A DNA stretch of 64,000 bases, taken from positions 57,049-121,048 of the forward strand of contig NZ_CP030844.1 in assembly GCF_003330725.1 (NCBI RefSeq), written 5' to 3'. Shown here in pieces: positions 33,782-42,272 of this stretch; positions within the stretch are counted from its first letter, which is position 1; every line of letters starts with the position of its first letter. A program made the position numbers and the translations under genes. The DNA is from Acidisarcina polymorpha (GTDB taxonomy: Bacteria; Acidobacteriota; Terriglobia; Terriglobales; Acidobacteriaceae). The notes beneath the pieces are model-generated. The model saw only the letters and a program-made list of their open reading frames with translations. It was not told the DNA's origin and did no database searches.

Positions 33782-34476
33782 AACTGATACTCGTGCTCCT
33801 CTTGAGTGTCGGCTCTGCAGGCGCGGCTGTCTCACAGGCCCTCGACATCGAGCGCATCCGCGCCGAGTGCGTCCCAGAGGCCCAGCCTTCAACTCTCTTG
33901 CCGCTTATACATACAGAATCATCCGGTAATCCCAATGCCCTTCAAATAGATTTCCCGAAGCATCTCCTGCGTATCTGGGGCCTGCCCTCCGGAACCCTCC
34001 GTTTGGCCCGACAACCCGCTACCGCTATTGAAGCCCGACAGTGGTTGTCCTTCTTCGCCGACTACCACATCTTTGTTGACATCGGCTTGATGCAAGTGAG
34101 CAGCAAAAAGGCTCGCGCGCGAGGAATCGAACCAGCCAGGCTGCTAGATCCATGCACGAACCTCAAAGTTGGCTGGTCGATTCTCGAAGAGGATTATGCC
34201 CTCGAAGCCAGGCGTAGAGGGGAAGGCCGTATCGCTCTACTTCACGCGCTCTCCCGCTACAATACCGGCGATTCTGAACTCGGCATCGATAACGGTTACG
34301 TGTCCCATCTCCTGGCCGCCTTACGCGCTCACCAATCCTCGGTACCTTCACCCTCGCCTGAAGGCGCTCAGAACCAAAACATTCAAACAAGCGTGGCAGA
34401 TCACCGCCGGCAAAACGCTGCCGCTCCGCCATCGGAGCAGTCCGTAGACGCATCCCGCCGTCACCGTGAACGCTAG
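33778..34476 (+). CDS. VirB1-like lytic transglycosylase
   Basis: A 232-residue exported muramidase. The signal peptide (MKLILVLLLSVGSAGAAV) is followed by LLPLIHTESSGNPNALQ with the catalytic Glu, VDIGLMQVSSKKARARG and ALSRYNTGDS, the transglycosylase family 1 signatures. It would open peptidoglycan for the T4SS. The start is GTG at 33778, overlapping the TraB stop by 4 bp. The last 129 bp overlap, on the opposite strand, the end of a CPBP protease gene, and the encoded C-terminal tail there is low-complexity. Confidence 0.9.
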   Translation: MKLILVLLLSVGSAGAAVSQALDIERIRAECVPEAQPSTLLPLIHTESSGNPNALQIDFPKHLLRIWGLPSGTLRLARQPATAIEARQWLSFFADYHIFVDIGLMQVSSKKARARGIEPARLLDPCTNLKVGWSILEEDYALEARRRGEGRIALLHALSRYNTGDSELGIDNGYVSHLLAALRAHQSSVPSPSPEGAQNQNIQTSVADHRRQNAAAPPSEQSVDASRRHRER

Positions 34477-34974
34477 ATAGACGCCGCTACGACTATGCAT
34501 GACGCCGAATATAAGCCCGGCAATCAGAACTGCTGCAATCCCAGCAAAAACGCCGTCACCCAACCGGAGCAGTTGCTTCTCCAAAAACGAAAACAGCAGT
34601 CCTCGAAAGACCAGCTCCTCGTTCAAGGGCGCTACTCCCACGCTCCACACGAACCTAATAAGAGGTACCGGTCCGTAGACAGGCAAATGCCACATCTTCA
34701 CGTACAGCCAGAAGCCGAGGAAGACTCCGACCGCAGCAGCTACAGCGATCCACGAGAACATTACGTCGGCTGGCTTCAAGCCAATTTTTGCCAACGCACC
34801 CACATGCGCCATTCTCCACGTCAACGCACAAAAACTCAGACCGCAAAACGCGATCACCCACCATATCGGAACCCCATAACTGACGACCGCAATCAGCCAG
34901 ACTGCCAACCATACCAACAACAAGGATTCGAGCGCACTTAACCCACCGAAAGAGAGACTCATGATACTTCCCAT
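34348..34974 (-). CDS. CPBP-family intramembrane metalloprotease, antisense within the tra operon
   Basis: A 208-residue protein with about six membrane helices and the CAAX-protease/bacteriocin-processing motifs: NEELVFRGLLF (EExxxR), FGVMHS and a final HACLNVLVL. It is the only leftward gene between traG and topA. Its 3' end overlaps virB1 by 129 bp and its 5' end overlaps the start of the next rightward gene. The start may be at 34962 (ATGAGTCTC) rather than 34974. Such proteases often give immunity to peptides or process membrane proteins; the role here is unknown. Confidence 0.85.
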   Translation of the reverse strand: MGSIMSLSFGGLSALESLLLVWLAVWLIAVVSYGVPIWWVIAFCGLSFCALTWRMAHVGALAKIGLKPADVMFSWIAVAAAVGVFLGFWLYVKMWHLPVYGPVPLIRFVWSVGVAPLNEELVFRGLLFSFLEKQLLRLGDGVFAGIAAVLIAGLIFGVMHSRSGVYLAFTVTAGCVYGLLRWRSGSVLPAVICHACLNVLVLSAFRRG

Positions 34975-35746
34975 CGAACAAAATCTCCGCCTTCAGATGG
35001 TAGCCTCCTGCATGAACGTAGTTCATCTCTTGGGGCAACACCCGTCGCCAGCTCTGTTAGCAAATCTCTCCGCCTACGAAAACGGCGAGATGACGCTCGA
35101 CGAGATTTACGAACGTTACCATTCTCGTCCTCGCCTCGACAATAACACCGACGCGGACGCCGTCGCACCGCGCCCGCCATCAGCCGTCCCAGACGATCCA
35201 CACACAGCGCAAGATGATCTCACACTAATCCAGTTCGTCATCCTCCAAACCACTCCTCTTGTCGGAGGATTCGATTCCTGCCATCTCGAGCGCATCCACT
35301 CTTCTCTTTTCGGTGACGTACCTCACAGTGCGCCTAGCTACCGAAACGACGTCGAAAGCTCAGTCAGCGCCATTCTCGATACGCTTCCACCCGTCAATTA
35401 TTTGCAAGGGAAATCCCCCGAAGACTGGTCAGAACGCGCTTCCACCCTCATCCACGACATAGCCGAACTTGAACCATTCGACACCGGAACTCCGCTCACT
35501 CTTCATGAATTCGCCAACCAGCTCGCCCGCAAGAACAACCTGAGCCTAAGCTGGGCTGCCCGAGAAGATGAAGGTCCCGAGCTCGCCCCTGAACGCAGCG
35601 CCGAAGCGGAAGGCTCGGGCGGCTACTTCAGGCGAATTGTCATGCTCGCCTCCGACGATGATCGAGCCCGGCACAGCACATCAAGGGGAGATTTGTTCCA
35701 TCACCGTCGCAGCCTAGATCGCGATTTGCCGGGATTATTTTTATAA
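34961..35746 (+). CDS. Degenerate Fic-domain protein
   Basis: A 261-residue protein with a recognisable Fic scaffold but a broken active site. Residues 104-128 (GFDSCHLERIHSSLFGDV and on to PSYR) match the Fic pattern FDxxHLxxIHxxLFxDVYxWAGxxR. Residues 171-198 (EPFDTGTPLTLHEFANQLAR, then LSLSW) match HPFxxGNGRxxRxFxxxLA..xLxW, but the catalytic His becomes Glu and GNGR becomes GTPL. AMP transfer should therefore be lost. It may be a pseudo-enzyme that binds a T4SS part or neutralises other Fic toxins; that is inference. Confidence 0.7.
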   Translation: MILPIEQNLRLQMVASCMNVVHLLGQHPSPALLANLSAYENGEMTLDEIYERYHSRPRLDNNTDADAVAPRPPSAVPDDPHTAQDDLTLIQFVILQTTPLVGGFDSCHLERIHSSLFGDVPHSAPSYRNDVESSVSAILDTLPPVNYLQGKSPEDWSERASTLIHDIAELEPFDTGTPLTLHEFANQLARKNNLSLSWAAREDEGPELAPERSAEAEGSGGYFRRIVMLASDDDRARHSTSRGDLFHHRRSLDRDLPGLFL

Positions 35747-35798
35747 CCACCTAAGCCACGCCATTGTCATCAAATTCAACCAAGGAGACTCCCTTTCG

Positions 35799-36632
35799 AT
35801 GCCGCTTCGTTTCTCCAGTCTTCACTTCGCAGTCGCTGCCTCTTTCATTATCTCGGCGCCTACTGCAATAACAACCCCTCTCGCCGCGCAGTCCATCAGT
35901 GATGACGCTCTCGCCGCCAAGGTCAATCAGACGCTATTCGCCGAAGCTGCCTTTCAAGACGCGACTATCCAGGCGACGGCGCACAACGGCACGGTCACTC
36001 TAACCGGGAGCGTCCCCAACTCCGCGGCGCGCATTCTCGCGTCAACCGAAACGGACCAACTTGAAGGCGTAAAAACCGTCCTCAATAACCTTATTGTCGG
36101 CTCGATGCTGACTCAAGAGCCACCCGCTCCCCTTCCCCGCGAGACGAGAACACTCAGCCTTCCCAATCACTCCATTCTCGCCATCCGACTAGACGACTAT
36201 GTCAGTACTGAGACAGCGAAAGTGGGCGATACGTTCCACGGGGTTGTTAGCTCTGCAGTCTATTGCTCTGGCTACCCCTTGCTTCCGGCAGGCACACCCG
36301 TCCTCGGCCACGTCATCGAAGCCAAGTCCGCAAGTAAGCTGCATGGTTTGCCTATGCTCACCATTAGCCTCATGGCCGTCCGGGTCAACGGGTCGAACAA
36401 CGAAGCTGTAGACGTTCCGATAAGCACCATCCCTCTCTCTACCAGGGTGAAAGGCACTGGAACTCTTCAGCTTGGAAGGCAGATCGAACTACCGCCTCAG
36501 ACTGCGTTGCGGTTTGAGAGTTCAACTGTGACGGAGATACCAGTCGAGTTCAGTGGCGGCAAACCCGTATATCGGCAGGCGGCAAGTGGAAAAGCGACGC
36601 TCGATCATTCTTCTAAATCCCAATCCAATTAG
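35799..36632 (+). CDS. Exported BON-domain protein
   Basis: A 277-residue secreted or periplasmic protein. A signal peptide ends near AAQS; a BON domain (about 35-102) shows DDALAAKVNQTLFAEAAFQD, HNGTVTLTGSVPNSAARILA and VLNNLIV. The rest is beta-rich with SILAIRLDDYVSTETAKVGD and a glycine/hydrophobic pattern seen in envelope proteins. It closes the rightward tra operon and has GGAG upstream. BON proteins bind membranes or phospholipid; a cell-envelope role in mating is plausible but unproven. Confidence 0.8.
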   Translation: MPLRFSSLHFAVAASFIISAPTAITTPLAAQSISDDALAAKVNQTLFAEAAFQDATIQATAHNGTVTLTGSVPNSAARILASTETDQLEGVKTVLNNLIVGSMLTQEPPAPLPRETRTLSLPNHSILAIRLDDYVSTETAKVGDTFHGVVSSAVYCSGYPLLPAGTPVLGHVIEAKSASKLHGLPMLTISLMAVRVNGSNNEAVDVPISTIPLSTRVKGTGTLQLGRQIELPPQTALRFESSTVTEIPVEFSGGKPVYRQAASGKATLDHSSKSQSN

Positions 36633-36693
36633 GACACATTGCAATGCTATGCAACCAATCACACTCACTTCTGCATTGACTCGCTTCATTTCC

Positions 36694-37134
36694 TCAAAAA
36701 AGCGTCCGCTCAGTGAGAGCACTCTTGTTGCCGCTGAAATCTAACGCCAGTTGCTCCACTCCGTTCGGATGCTGCTCACGCCATAGCGTCAGAAGGAGAG
36801 CAGGCATTAGTCTCCGCACCAATCTAAGCCGATGCACCATCGCATGACATGCTGGGCACAGCGCAATCATCCATCTGGCCACCGAGTGTCGAGGTTTTCG
36901 ATGGTGTACCACTATCGATCGCCTCGAAAATCCTGGCCGGCCGCATACCTGACAGCATCGTCCATCCCTGCGAAGCACTTCCTCGCGAAGGCCCCCAAAA
37001 TACTCTTTGTCCCTCCGTTTCAGCGCGTAACATACCGCGCACAAACCTCGCGCAACGATATCCATCCGTCCACAAGGGCAAGCGAAAGCCCGTTGGACAG
37101 ACTTCTGCGGAAGCTGCGTCGCAAATTGTCTCAT
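36694..37134 (-). CDS. HNH endonuclease
   Basis: A 146-residue protein with a treble-clef HNH nuclease: CCQVCGRPG (CxxC), VVHHRKPRHS with the catalytic His pair and LCPACHAMVHR (CxxCH). A further zinc-binding-like segment is near the N-terminus (CPCGRMDIVARGLCAVCYA). It is leftward and convergent with the BON gene. Plasmid HNH proteins can serve in homing, restriction or processing; nothing here decides. Confidence 0.85.
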   Translation of the reverse strand: MRQFATQLPQKSVQRAFACPCGRMDIVARGLCAVCYALKRRDKEYFGGLREEVLRRDGRCCQVCGRPGFSRRSIVVHHRKPRHSVARWMIALCPACHAMVHRLRLVRRLMPALLLTLWREQHPNGVEQLALDFSGNKSALTERTLF

Positions 37135-37177
37135 CTTCCCCTCGCCTCTCCCTTTTAAGGACCTCTCTGGCCCCTTG

Positions 37178-37197
37178 TATGCAATGCACCTTTCACA
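37178..37197. promoter_or_regulatory. GTAC-type operator, site 5 (weaker), upstream of topA
   Basis: TATGCAATGCACCTTTCACA keeps the right arm TTCACA and GCAC at the centre but is less symmetrical than the other sites. It lies 36 bp before the topoisomerase start, so the same regulator probably acts here. Confidence 0.5.
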
Positions 37198-37233
37198 TAC
37201 ACTTTCCCCAGAAAGAACTATCTTGGGTCGAAC

Positions 37234-39243
37234 ATGAATTTAATGATTGTAGAGAGTCCGAACAAGGTCAAGAAAATCAAAGCTCTTCTTGGCTCCGGAT
37301 GGGATGTCGCCGCAAGCATCGGCCATATCCGCGATCTTCCAGCGAAGGGCCTCGGCCTCGCCCCACCCGACTACAAACTTGAATACCACTTCGTCGAGCG
37401 GACCGGGACGACAGGCAAAAATGTCGTAGACGGCTTGAAACCCCGCGCTGCCCGTGCCAATGCCATCTACCTCGCAACCGACCCCGACCGTGAAGGCGAG
37501 GCAATCGCGTGGCATCTCAAAGAAGCCTTGGCCCTCAAAAGCTACCACCGCGTCACCTTCGACGCCATTACAGAAACAGTCATCAAAACAGCACTTACAC
37601 GCCCCCGTCAGATCGATATGAACCTGGTCCGTGCCCAGGAAGCGCGGCGCGGCGCAGATCGGCTCGTGGGCTACCAGGTATCGCCAATACTTTCCCGTCA
37701 GACTGGGATAGCTGGCCTGAGCGCGGGCCGCGTCCAAACTCCTGCCGTCCGCTTTGTAGTCGACCGCCAGCGTGAGATCGAGAACTTCACGGTTACAAAG
37801 CACTTTGGGGCCGAGGCCATATTCGAGGACGGAAAGTGGAAAGCCCAATGGGATACCCAACCGTTCCTGCAAAGCGGTAGCAAATATGTTTTTGATGGCG
37901 ACTTAGCGAGACAAGCCGCCGCCTGCCGGACCTTTCGCGTTGCGGACGCGGCCACCAAGCCGGCCACTCAGGCGCCGCCTGCCCCCTTCACCACAGCCAC
38001 TCTGCTGCAAGCCGCCAGCGTCACTCTCAACTTCAAGCCCGACCTCACGGCGATGCTTGCCCAAAAACTCTTCGAGCAAGGGCTTATCACGTACCACAGA
38101 ACAGACAGCCAAAATCTCTCCACAGAAGCCCTCTCCGAAATCAGAGACCACGTGGCGGCCAATCATTGGCCCCTTCCGCCCAACCCCCGGACATGGAAAA
38201 CCAAAGAGACCGCGCAGGAGGCCCATGAAGCCATACGCCCGACGCACCTGGAGCACCGCAACGCCGGCGAGGGCGACGATCAAAAGAAGCTTTACTCGCT
38301 CATCTGGACTCGCGCCGTCGCCTCGCAACTCGCCGACGCCGAATACTCCGTCAACACTTTGCGTCTTGAGGCCCAACACGGCGGCAAGATCTTCGTCTTC
38401 AAAGCGACCGGCCGCACTCTCACCGCCCCCGGCTGGCGCATTCTAACCGCTATCGACGCCGCAGAGGAGGCCGACCAACACACCGCCGAAGAACGAGAAA
38501 CGCAAGGAGACGAGAACGGTAACGTTCCCGCCTTGCCGATCGGCACCTCCATCACGTCGACGAGCACCACGGTCCTCAATAAACAGACCAAACCCCCCAA
38601 CGGTTACACCCAAGCCAGCCTCATCAAGAAACTAGAAAGCGAGGGCATCGGTAGGCCATCAACTTACCCCTTGATTCTCAAGAACATCATCGCCCGCGGT
38701 TATCTGGACGACAGCAAGAAGATTCTCGTGGCCACAGACCTCGCTAAACTGCTCATCGACTCTCTAACTGGCCGTTTCGCCTTCGTGGAATATGACTACA
38801 CCCGATCGTTGGAACAGGAACTTGACGATATCGCCGCAGGCAAGACAAGTTACCTTTCAGTTGTCTCGACGCTTGACACCCGTCTCAAGACCGAACTCGG
38901 CGCTCTCAATATCCAACCGCAACCAGCTTTGCAAAGGCCCACAGGAGGCGCGGAAGCCGCCGAAAGCGGCATCCCTTGTCCCAAGTGCAAGAGCGGCCAG
39001 CTCCGCCGTCCCAATGACAGAGAGTTCTTCAGCTGTACTCGCTACCGAGACGGTTGCACCTTTTCTATCAACCGCACCATCGCCAAGAAAAAGTTGACGG
39101 ACAAACAGATTGAGACCCTATGTACTAAGGGAGAAACGGGCATCATCAAGGGCTTCGTCAATAAGCAGGGCAAGCCTTTCGACGCCATCCTTATGTGCTC
39201 ATCGAACACCAACTGGCGCACCACCTTCACATTTCCTAAATGA
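37234..39243 (+). CDS. topA: DNA topoisomerase I (type IA), plasmid-encoded
   Basis: A 669-residue type IA topoisomerase. It has the TOPRIM start MIVESPNKVKKI, GHIRDLP and TDPDREGEAIAWH, then SAGRVQTPAVR and the active-site GLITYHRTDSQ (Tyr near 286; most enzymes have YMRTDS). It ends with a single four-Cys zinc ribbon (CPKCKSGQL..FFSCTRYRDGC). It is shorter than chromosomal TopA because it has fewer zinc domains, like TraE/TopB-type plasmid enzymes. It would relax or decatenate plasmid DNA during replication and transfer. Confidence 0.93.
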   Translation: MNLMIVESPNKVKKIKALLGSGWDVAASIGHIRDLPAKGLGLAPPDYKLEYHFVERTGTTGKNVVDGLKPRAARANAIYLATDPDREGEAIAWHLKEALALKSYHRVTFDAITETVIKTALTRPRQIDMNLVRAQEARRGADRLVGYQVSPILSRQTGIAGLSAGRVQTPAVRFVVDRQREIENFTVTKHFGAEAIFEDGKWKAQWDTQPFLQSGSKYVFDGDLARQAAACRTFRVADAATKPATQAPPAPFTTATLLQAASVTLNFKPDLTAMLAQKLFEQGLITYHRTDSQNLSTEALSEIRDHVAANHWPLPPNPRTWKTKETAQEAHEAIRPTHLEHRNAGEGDDQKKLYSLIWTRAVASQLADAEYSVNTLRLEAQHGGKIFVFKATGRTLTAPGWRILTAIDAAEEADQHTAEERETQGDENGNVPALPIGTSITSTSTTVLNKQTKPPNGYTQASLIKKLESEGIGRPSTYPLILKNIIARGYLDDSKKILVATDLAKLLIDSLTGRFAFVEYDYTRSLEQELDDIAAGKTSYLSVVSTLDTRLKTELGALNIQPQPALQRPTGGAEAAESGIPCPKCKSGQLRRPNDREFFSCTRYRDGCTFSINRTIAKKKLTDKQIETLCTKGETGIIKGFVNKQGKPFDAILMCSSNTNWRTTFTFPK

Positions 39244-39291
39244 AACGTTTACGAATGATGTAGCCTTACCCAAATGAAAAGGAGGCAATGA

Positions 39292-40302
39292 ATGCATACA
39301 GGATCGCGGAGTACCGCAGCCAGAAAGGAACCGAAATCGGCGACTAAAATGGCCCGGCACATCAAACGCCAAGACTCGCTTTTCCCTGAGATGGCAACCA
39401 AGCTCGACAAACGGCTCGCTCTTCGTCAAGACATTCTCGACTTCCCCTCCCAGGACATCGGCAGCATGGGCCACATAGCGCGACTGCTGGCGCAGTTCGG
39501 CTTGCCTCACTCCAATCCCGGCGAGGGAATAACTTCCTACAAACGTGAGAACGGCGACCTGACCATCCGAATCAATTCATTGGTAGAAGATGGAGGAGTT
39601 CCCTGGGGCATTCTTCCGAGACTCATTCTAGCTTACGTCAGCAGCCAAGCGGTCTTGAAGAAGACCAAGACTATCCATCTCGGAACCAATCTCAGCACCT
39701 TCCTGCGGGATGAGCTCGGAATGGCCGTGACCGGCGGCAAGAACGGCACAGTGACCCGGATGAAAGAGCAAGCATATCGCCTCTTCACTTCCAGCATCAC
39801 GATCATCAGAAAAGGAAAAGATACAGTAGGAACAACCACCGGCACTCGCCGAATGGTCGGCATGATGAACATCGCCGACACCATCGACATGTGGGAGCCG
39901 CAAACCGGGAAAAACCCCGACGAGATATGGCAGTCGACGATCGTTTTGGACGATAGGTTTTATCAGGCCACAGTCCGCGCAGCCGTACCGATCGACTGGC
40001 GGATCGTAAACGGCATCCAGAATTCACCCCTCGCCCTCGATCTCTATTTCTGGCTCACCTATCGAATGAAGACGAACGACAAAAAAACTCCCATCCGCTT
40101 CTTCGGAGAGAACAGCATTTATGAACAGCTTGGATGCGGCTACGCGAATACCCGCAGCGGTCGATACGCCTTCAAGAAAAAGACGCTGACGCAGCTCGAA
40201 GAAATCAAGTTTTATTGGCCTTCCTTGCATGTTCACGCAAGCGATGACGGCGAGTATCTTAATCTCTTCCCCAGTCCCACCAGCGTCTCCAGCTCATCCT
40301 AA
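39292..40302 (+). CDS. repA: Plasmid replication initiator RepA
   Basis: A 336-residue protein of the plasmid RepA_C type. Typical segments are GGVPWGILPRLILAYVSSQA, LGTNLSTFLRDELGMAVTGG, DRFYQATVRAAVPIDWRIVN and SPLALDLYFWLTYRMKTN. The start follows AAAAGGAGG. The array of iterons begins 8 bp after the stop codon, so this protein almost certainly binds them to open the origin. Copy-number control by iteron handcuffing is expected for such systems. Confidence 0.92.
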   Translation: MHTGSRSTAARKEPKSATKMARHIKRQDSLFPEMATKLDKRLALRQDILDFPSQDIGSMGHIARLLAQFGLPHSNPGEGITSYKRENGDLTIRINSLVEDGGVPWGILPRLILAYVSSQAVLKKTKTIHLGTNLSTFLRDELGMAVTGGKNGTVTRMKEQAYRLFTSSITIIRKGKDTVGTTTGTRRMVGMMNIADTIDMWEPQTGKNPDEIWQSTIVLDDRFYQATVRAAVPIDWRIVNGIQNSPLALDLYFWLTYRMKTNDKKTPIRFFGENSIYEQLGCGYANTRSGRYAFKKKTLTQLEEIKFYWPSLHVHASDDGEYLNLFPSPTSVSSSS

Positions 40303-40309
40303 GTCCCTT

Positions 40310-40777
40310 ACGCATAAATGGTCGACGCAAGTCTAGTTCACCCTCCGCAACCTACGCATAAATGGTCGACGCAAGTCCAGTTTCGCCCTCCGTAGTCTAC
40401 GCATAAATGGTCGACGCAAGTCAGTTCCGCCCTCCGCAGTCTACGCATAAATGGTCGACGCAAGTCAGTTCCGCCCTCCGCAGTCTACGCATAAATGGTC
40501 GACGCAAGTCAGTTCCGCCCTCCGCAGTCTACGCATAAATAGTCGACGCAAGTCCCAGTTCCGCCCTCCGTAGTCTACGCATAAATGGTCGACGCAAGCT
40601 CCAGCTCATGTCCGCATTAACCCACACACCACGGAAACTTTGCACCGCCCCAGGTGGAAGATCGCGTTTTCCACGCATAAATGATCGACGTCCCTACGCA
40701 TAACTGGTCGACACAACTTGTCCTCTTTACGCATAATTGGTCGACAAACCCCGATTTTCCACGCATAAATGGTCGAC
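40310..40777. repeat. Iteron array, probable origin of replication
   Basis: Eleven direct copies of the 17-bp core ACGCATAAATGGTCGAC (1-2 changes in some) start at 40310, 40354, 40399, 40443, 40487, 40531, 40577, 40673, 40696, 40729 and 40761. The first seven are spaced 44-46 bp and are separated by conserved CAAGTC..TTCCGCCCTCC spacers; the last four are closer (23-33 bp). The array directly follows repA and is succeeded by an A+T-rich stretch (40780-40900), as expected for an iteron-type oriV. Confidence 0.92.
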
Positions 40778-40779
40778 AA

Positions 40780-41015
40780 TATCTCCGTATCGTTTTCATT
40801 TCAGAAGAGATATACGTCCTCCTGTAGCTTTTAAACCTGTATTTCTTTACCTATATCTAACCTGTAGTAGCAACTTCCGGTTGTGAACAAAAATCAACTT
40901 CGCCCCAATAACCCAAAAGGCGGATGGAAAAGCAACAAAAAGGCGGATGGAAAAACCTTTCCTAATGAGGGTGGGGTTCTTGAACCACGTTGACTTTGCT
41001 CTACCAAATACCGCT
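40780..41015. other. A+T-rich segment and short direct repeats beside the iterons
   Basis: 40780-40900 is A+T-rich and could be the unwinding element. Two copies of AAAAGGCGGATGGAAAA occur at 40915-40931 and 40938-40954. No gene is seen. Confidence 0.5.
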
Positions 41016-41273
41016 CTAGGCTACCAGCAAGGCCGCTGCGCGGCCCCTGACCGCTCTGTGCCCTCTACAACCATTTTGCGCATCCAAAAGGCTCCTGCGG
41101 CCTTTCCTGACCTTTTTTATCCTTGATGACCCAGCGTTGAGAGAAGCAGTGAGATCCCCCTTGACCCGAGACTCCTCGAGCAACTCCGCCCGCACATCAT
41201 CCGGAAGCCTCACCGTCAACGAACGAATGCCTTCCGCCCACCTTTGACCTTCTCGATTCCATCTTCGTTCCAT
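41016..41273 (-). pseudogene. Truncated paralogue of the ribbon-helix-helix protein at 41826
   Basis: The N-terminal half (RWNREGQRWAEGIRSLTVRL then PDDVRAELLEESRVKGDL) clearly matches NREGQRWTPESKALTLRLPE..DAIIAESHMRGDL of the RHH gene at 41826-42245. After GDL the similarity stops and the frame runs into Ser/Arg-rich residues, ending after 85 codons instead of 139. A frameshift or deletion in the C-terminal half is likely. If translated, it may still bind DNA and interfere with the full-length protein. Confidence 0.55.
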
Positions 41274-41511
41274 CTAGATTCCAGTCACGGTCTCGCATTT
41301 ACGGGAACTCTACCGACTGTCCAATCGGGAAGCTGTCGGTGGGTGACCCCCACGCCGTCCAAAAGATACAGGACGGCTCCCCCAGAAAGAGGGGATCAGG
41401 CGCGTGGCGCCTAAACAAATCCGGGCCGCTATCTTTATTTCCGGTTTTTCGAGATCGAATCGAAATTTGCATGCCCCCCGCGTCGAAGGGCCTGCCCAAA
41501 CACAATCATGC
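41274..41511. other. Intergenic sequence, no supported gene
   Basis: About 240 bp with one open frame (from 41339) that lacks a ribosome site and protein-like character. Nothing recognised. Confidence 0.4.
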
Positions 41512-41559
41512 TATGAATAGTACATTGCATAAAATGTTATTTGGATGGTACTTTTCACA
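41512..41559. promoter_or_regulatory. Pair of GTAC-centred operators, sites 6 and 7
   Basis: TATGAATAGTACATTGCATA (41512-41531) and TTTGGATGGTACTTTTCACA (41540-41559) both keep the GTAC centre and most of the arm bases, with centres 28 bp apart. They precede the small rightward ORF at 41628. The tandem layout resembles the pair at 52952/52978 (26 bp apart). Confidence 0.6.
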
Positions 41560-41627
41560 TAAATGGCTTGGAATCACGCAGCCGACCATAACATTGCTTT
41601 CCCCACAGGGGGCGAGGATATTCAACC

Positions 41628-41819
41628 ATGCCCGCTTGCGCTTCCGACATATTGACCACAGCTCTTGGGCAGAAAGATACCGCCTTCGCCAAAGCGCAGG
41701 TCCTTCAATGTGAGTTTAAGAATGCTTTATGGGAGCTGGAAGCTCTCTTTAGCCTGAAGACGGACGAAACCCGCAATCTGGATATTTTCAAACTGTCGAC
41801 GAGCTGGAGACTGCCCTAA
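41628..41819 (+). CDS. Small hypothetical protein under the tandem operators
   Basis: A 63-codon frame (MPACASDILTTALGQKDTAF, then KAQVLQCEFKNALWELEALF) with plausible helical character. GCGAGG lies about ten bases upstream of the ATG. Its position just after two operator sites suggests it is expressed from that promoter. It converges on the RHH gene at 41826, ending 7 bp from it. Family unknown. Confidence 0.4.
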   Translation: MPACASDILTTALGQKDTAFAKAQVLQCEFKNALWELEALFSLKTDETRNLDIFKLSTSWRLP

Positions 41820-41825
41820 GAAAAG

Positions 41826-42245
41826 TCACTCAAGGATAGGTTTTCCCCGGAGCAGCTTTATCTCCGAGCGAAGCTCATCGCGAAGCTGCTTGCTTCGCCG
41901 GAAATCGCGGAAAAAAATCGTCAAGATTTCGATCATCAACAAATTCAGGCTCACGCCTTCCTCTTCCGCCCACTGCTTCAGTTCCCCCCTGGCCTTCGCC
42001 CCGATGTAAATCATCTGGGGAGCAGCCAAAGCCAATCCATCCGCTCGGCGGGCATCTGAGACCTGGATATCGCCGCGATTCACATGACGCAATGCGAACA
42101 AAAGTACTTTGGCCAAGTCGCCCCTCATATGCGATTCGGCAATGATCGCGTCTTTTAAATCCTCCGGGAGCCTCAGTGTCAACGCTTTGCTCTCCGGCGT
42201 CCACCGTTGCCCCTCTCGGTTTACTTTCCTTTTTTTGACCGTCAA
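41826..42245 (-). CDS. Ribbon-helix-helix protein at the end of the trb operon (candidate plasmid repressor)
   Basis: A 139-residue protein with an N-terminal ribbon-helix-helix pattern (SKALTLRLPEDLKDAIIAES, then HMRGDLAKVLLFALRHV) and a second helical domain (AKARGELKQWAEEEGVSLNL, then IEILTIFFRDFRRSKQL). It starts 27 bp after the restored end of trbI (42273), so it is probably the last gene of the trb operon. It could report expression of that operon and repress the GTAC-centred sites. That assignment is inferred; MobC-like RHH at 27557 is an alternative candidate. Confidence 0.65.
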   Translation of the reverse strand: MTVKKRKVNREGQRWTPESKALTLRLPEDLKDAIIAESHMRGDLAKVLLFALRHVNRGDIQVSDARRADGLALAAPQMIYIGAKARGELKQWAEEEGVSLNLLMIEILTIFFRDFRRSKQLRDELRSEIKLLRGKPILE

Positions 42246-42272
42246 GAACTATCCGACCCAGAAATATCTTTC

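Noticed and set aside
37240..37872. Leftward open frame of about 210 codons inside topA
   Set aside because: Antisense shadow of a strongly conserved gene.
41339..41713. Rightward open frame of about 124 codons
   Set aside because: It runs through the tandem operators and lacks a ribosome site; the smaller frame at 41628 is more plausible.
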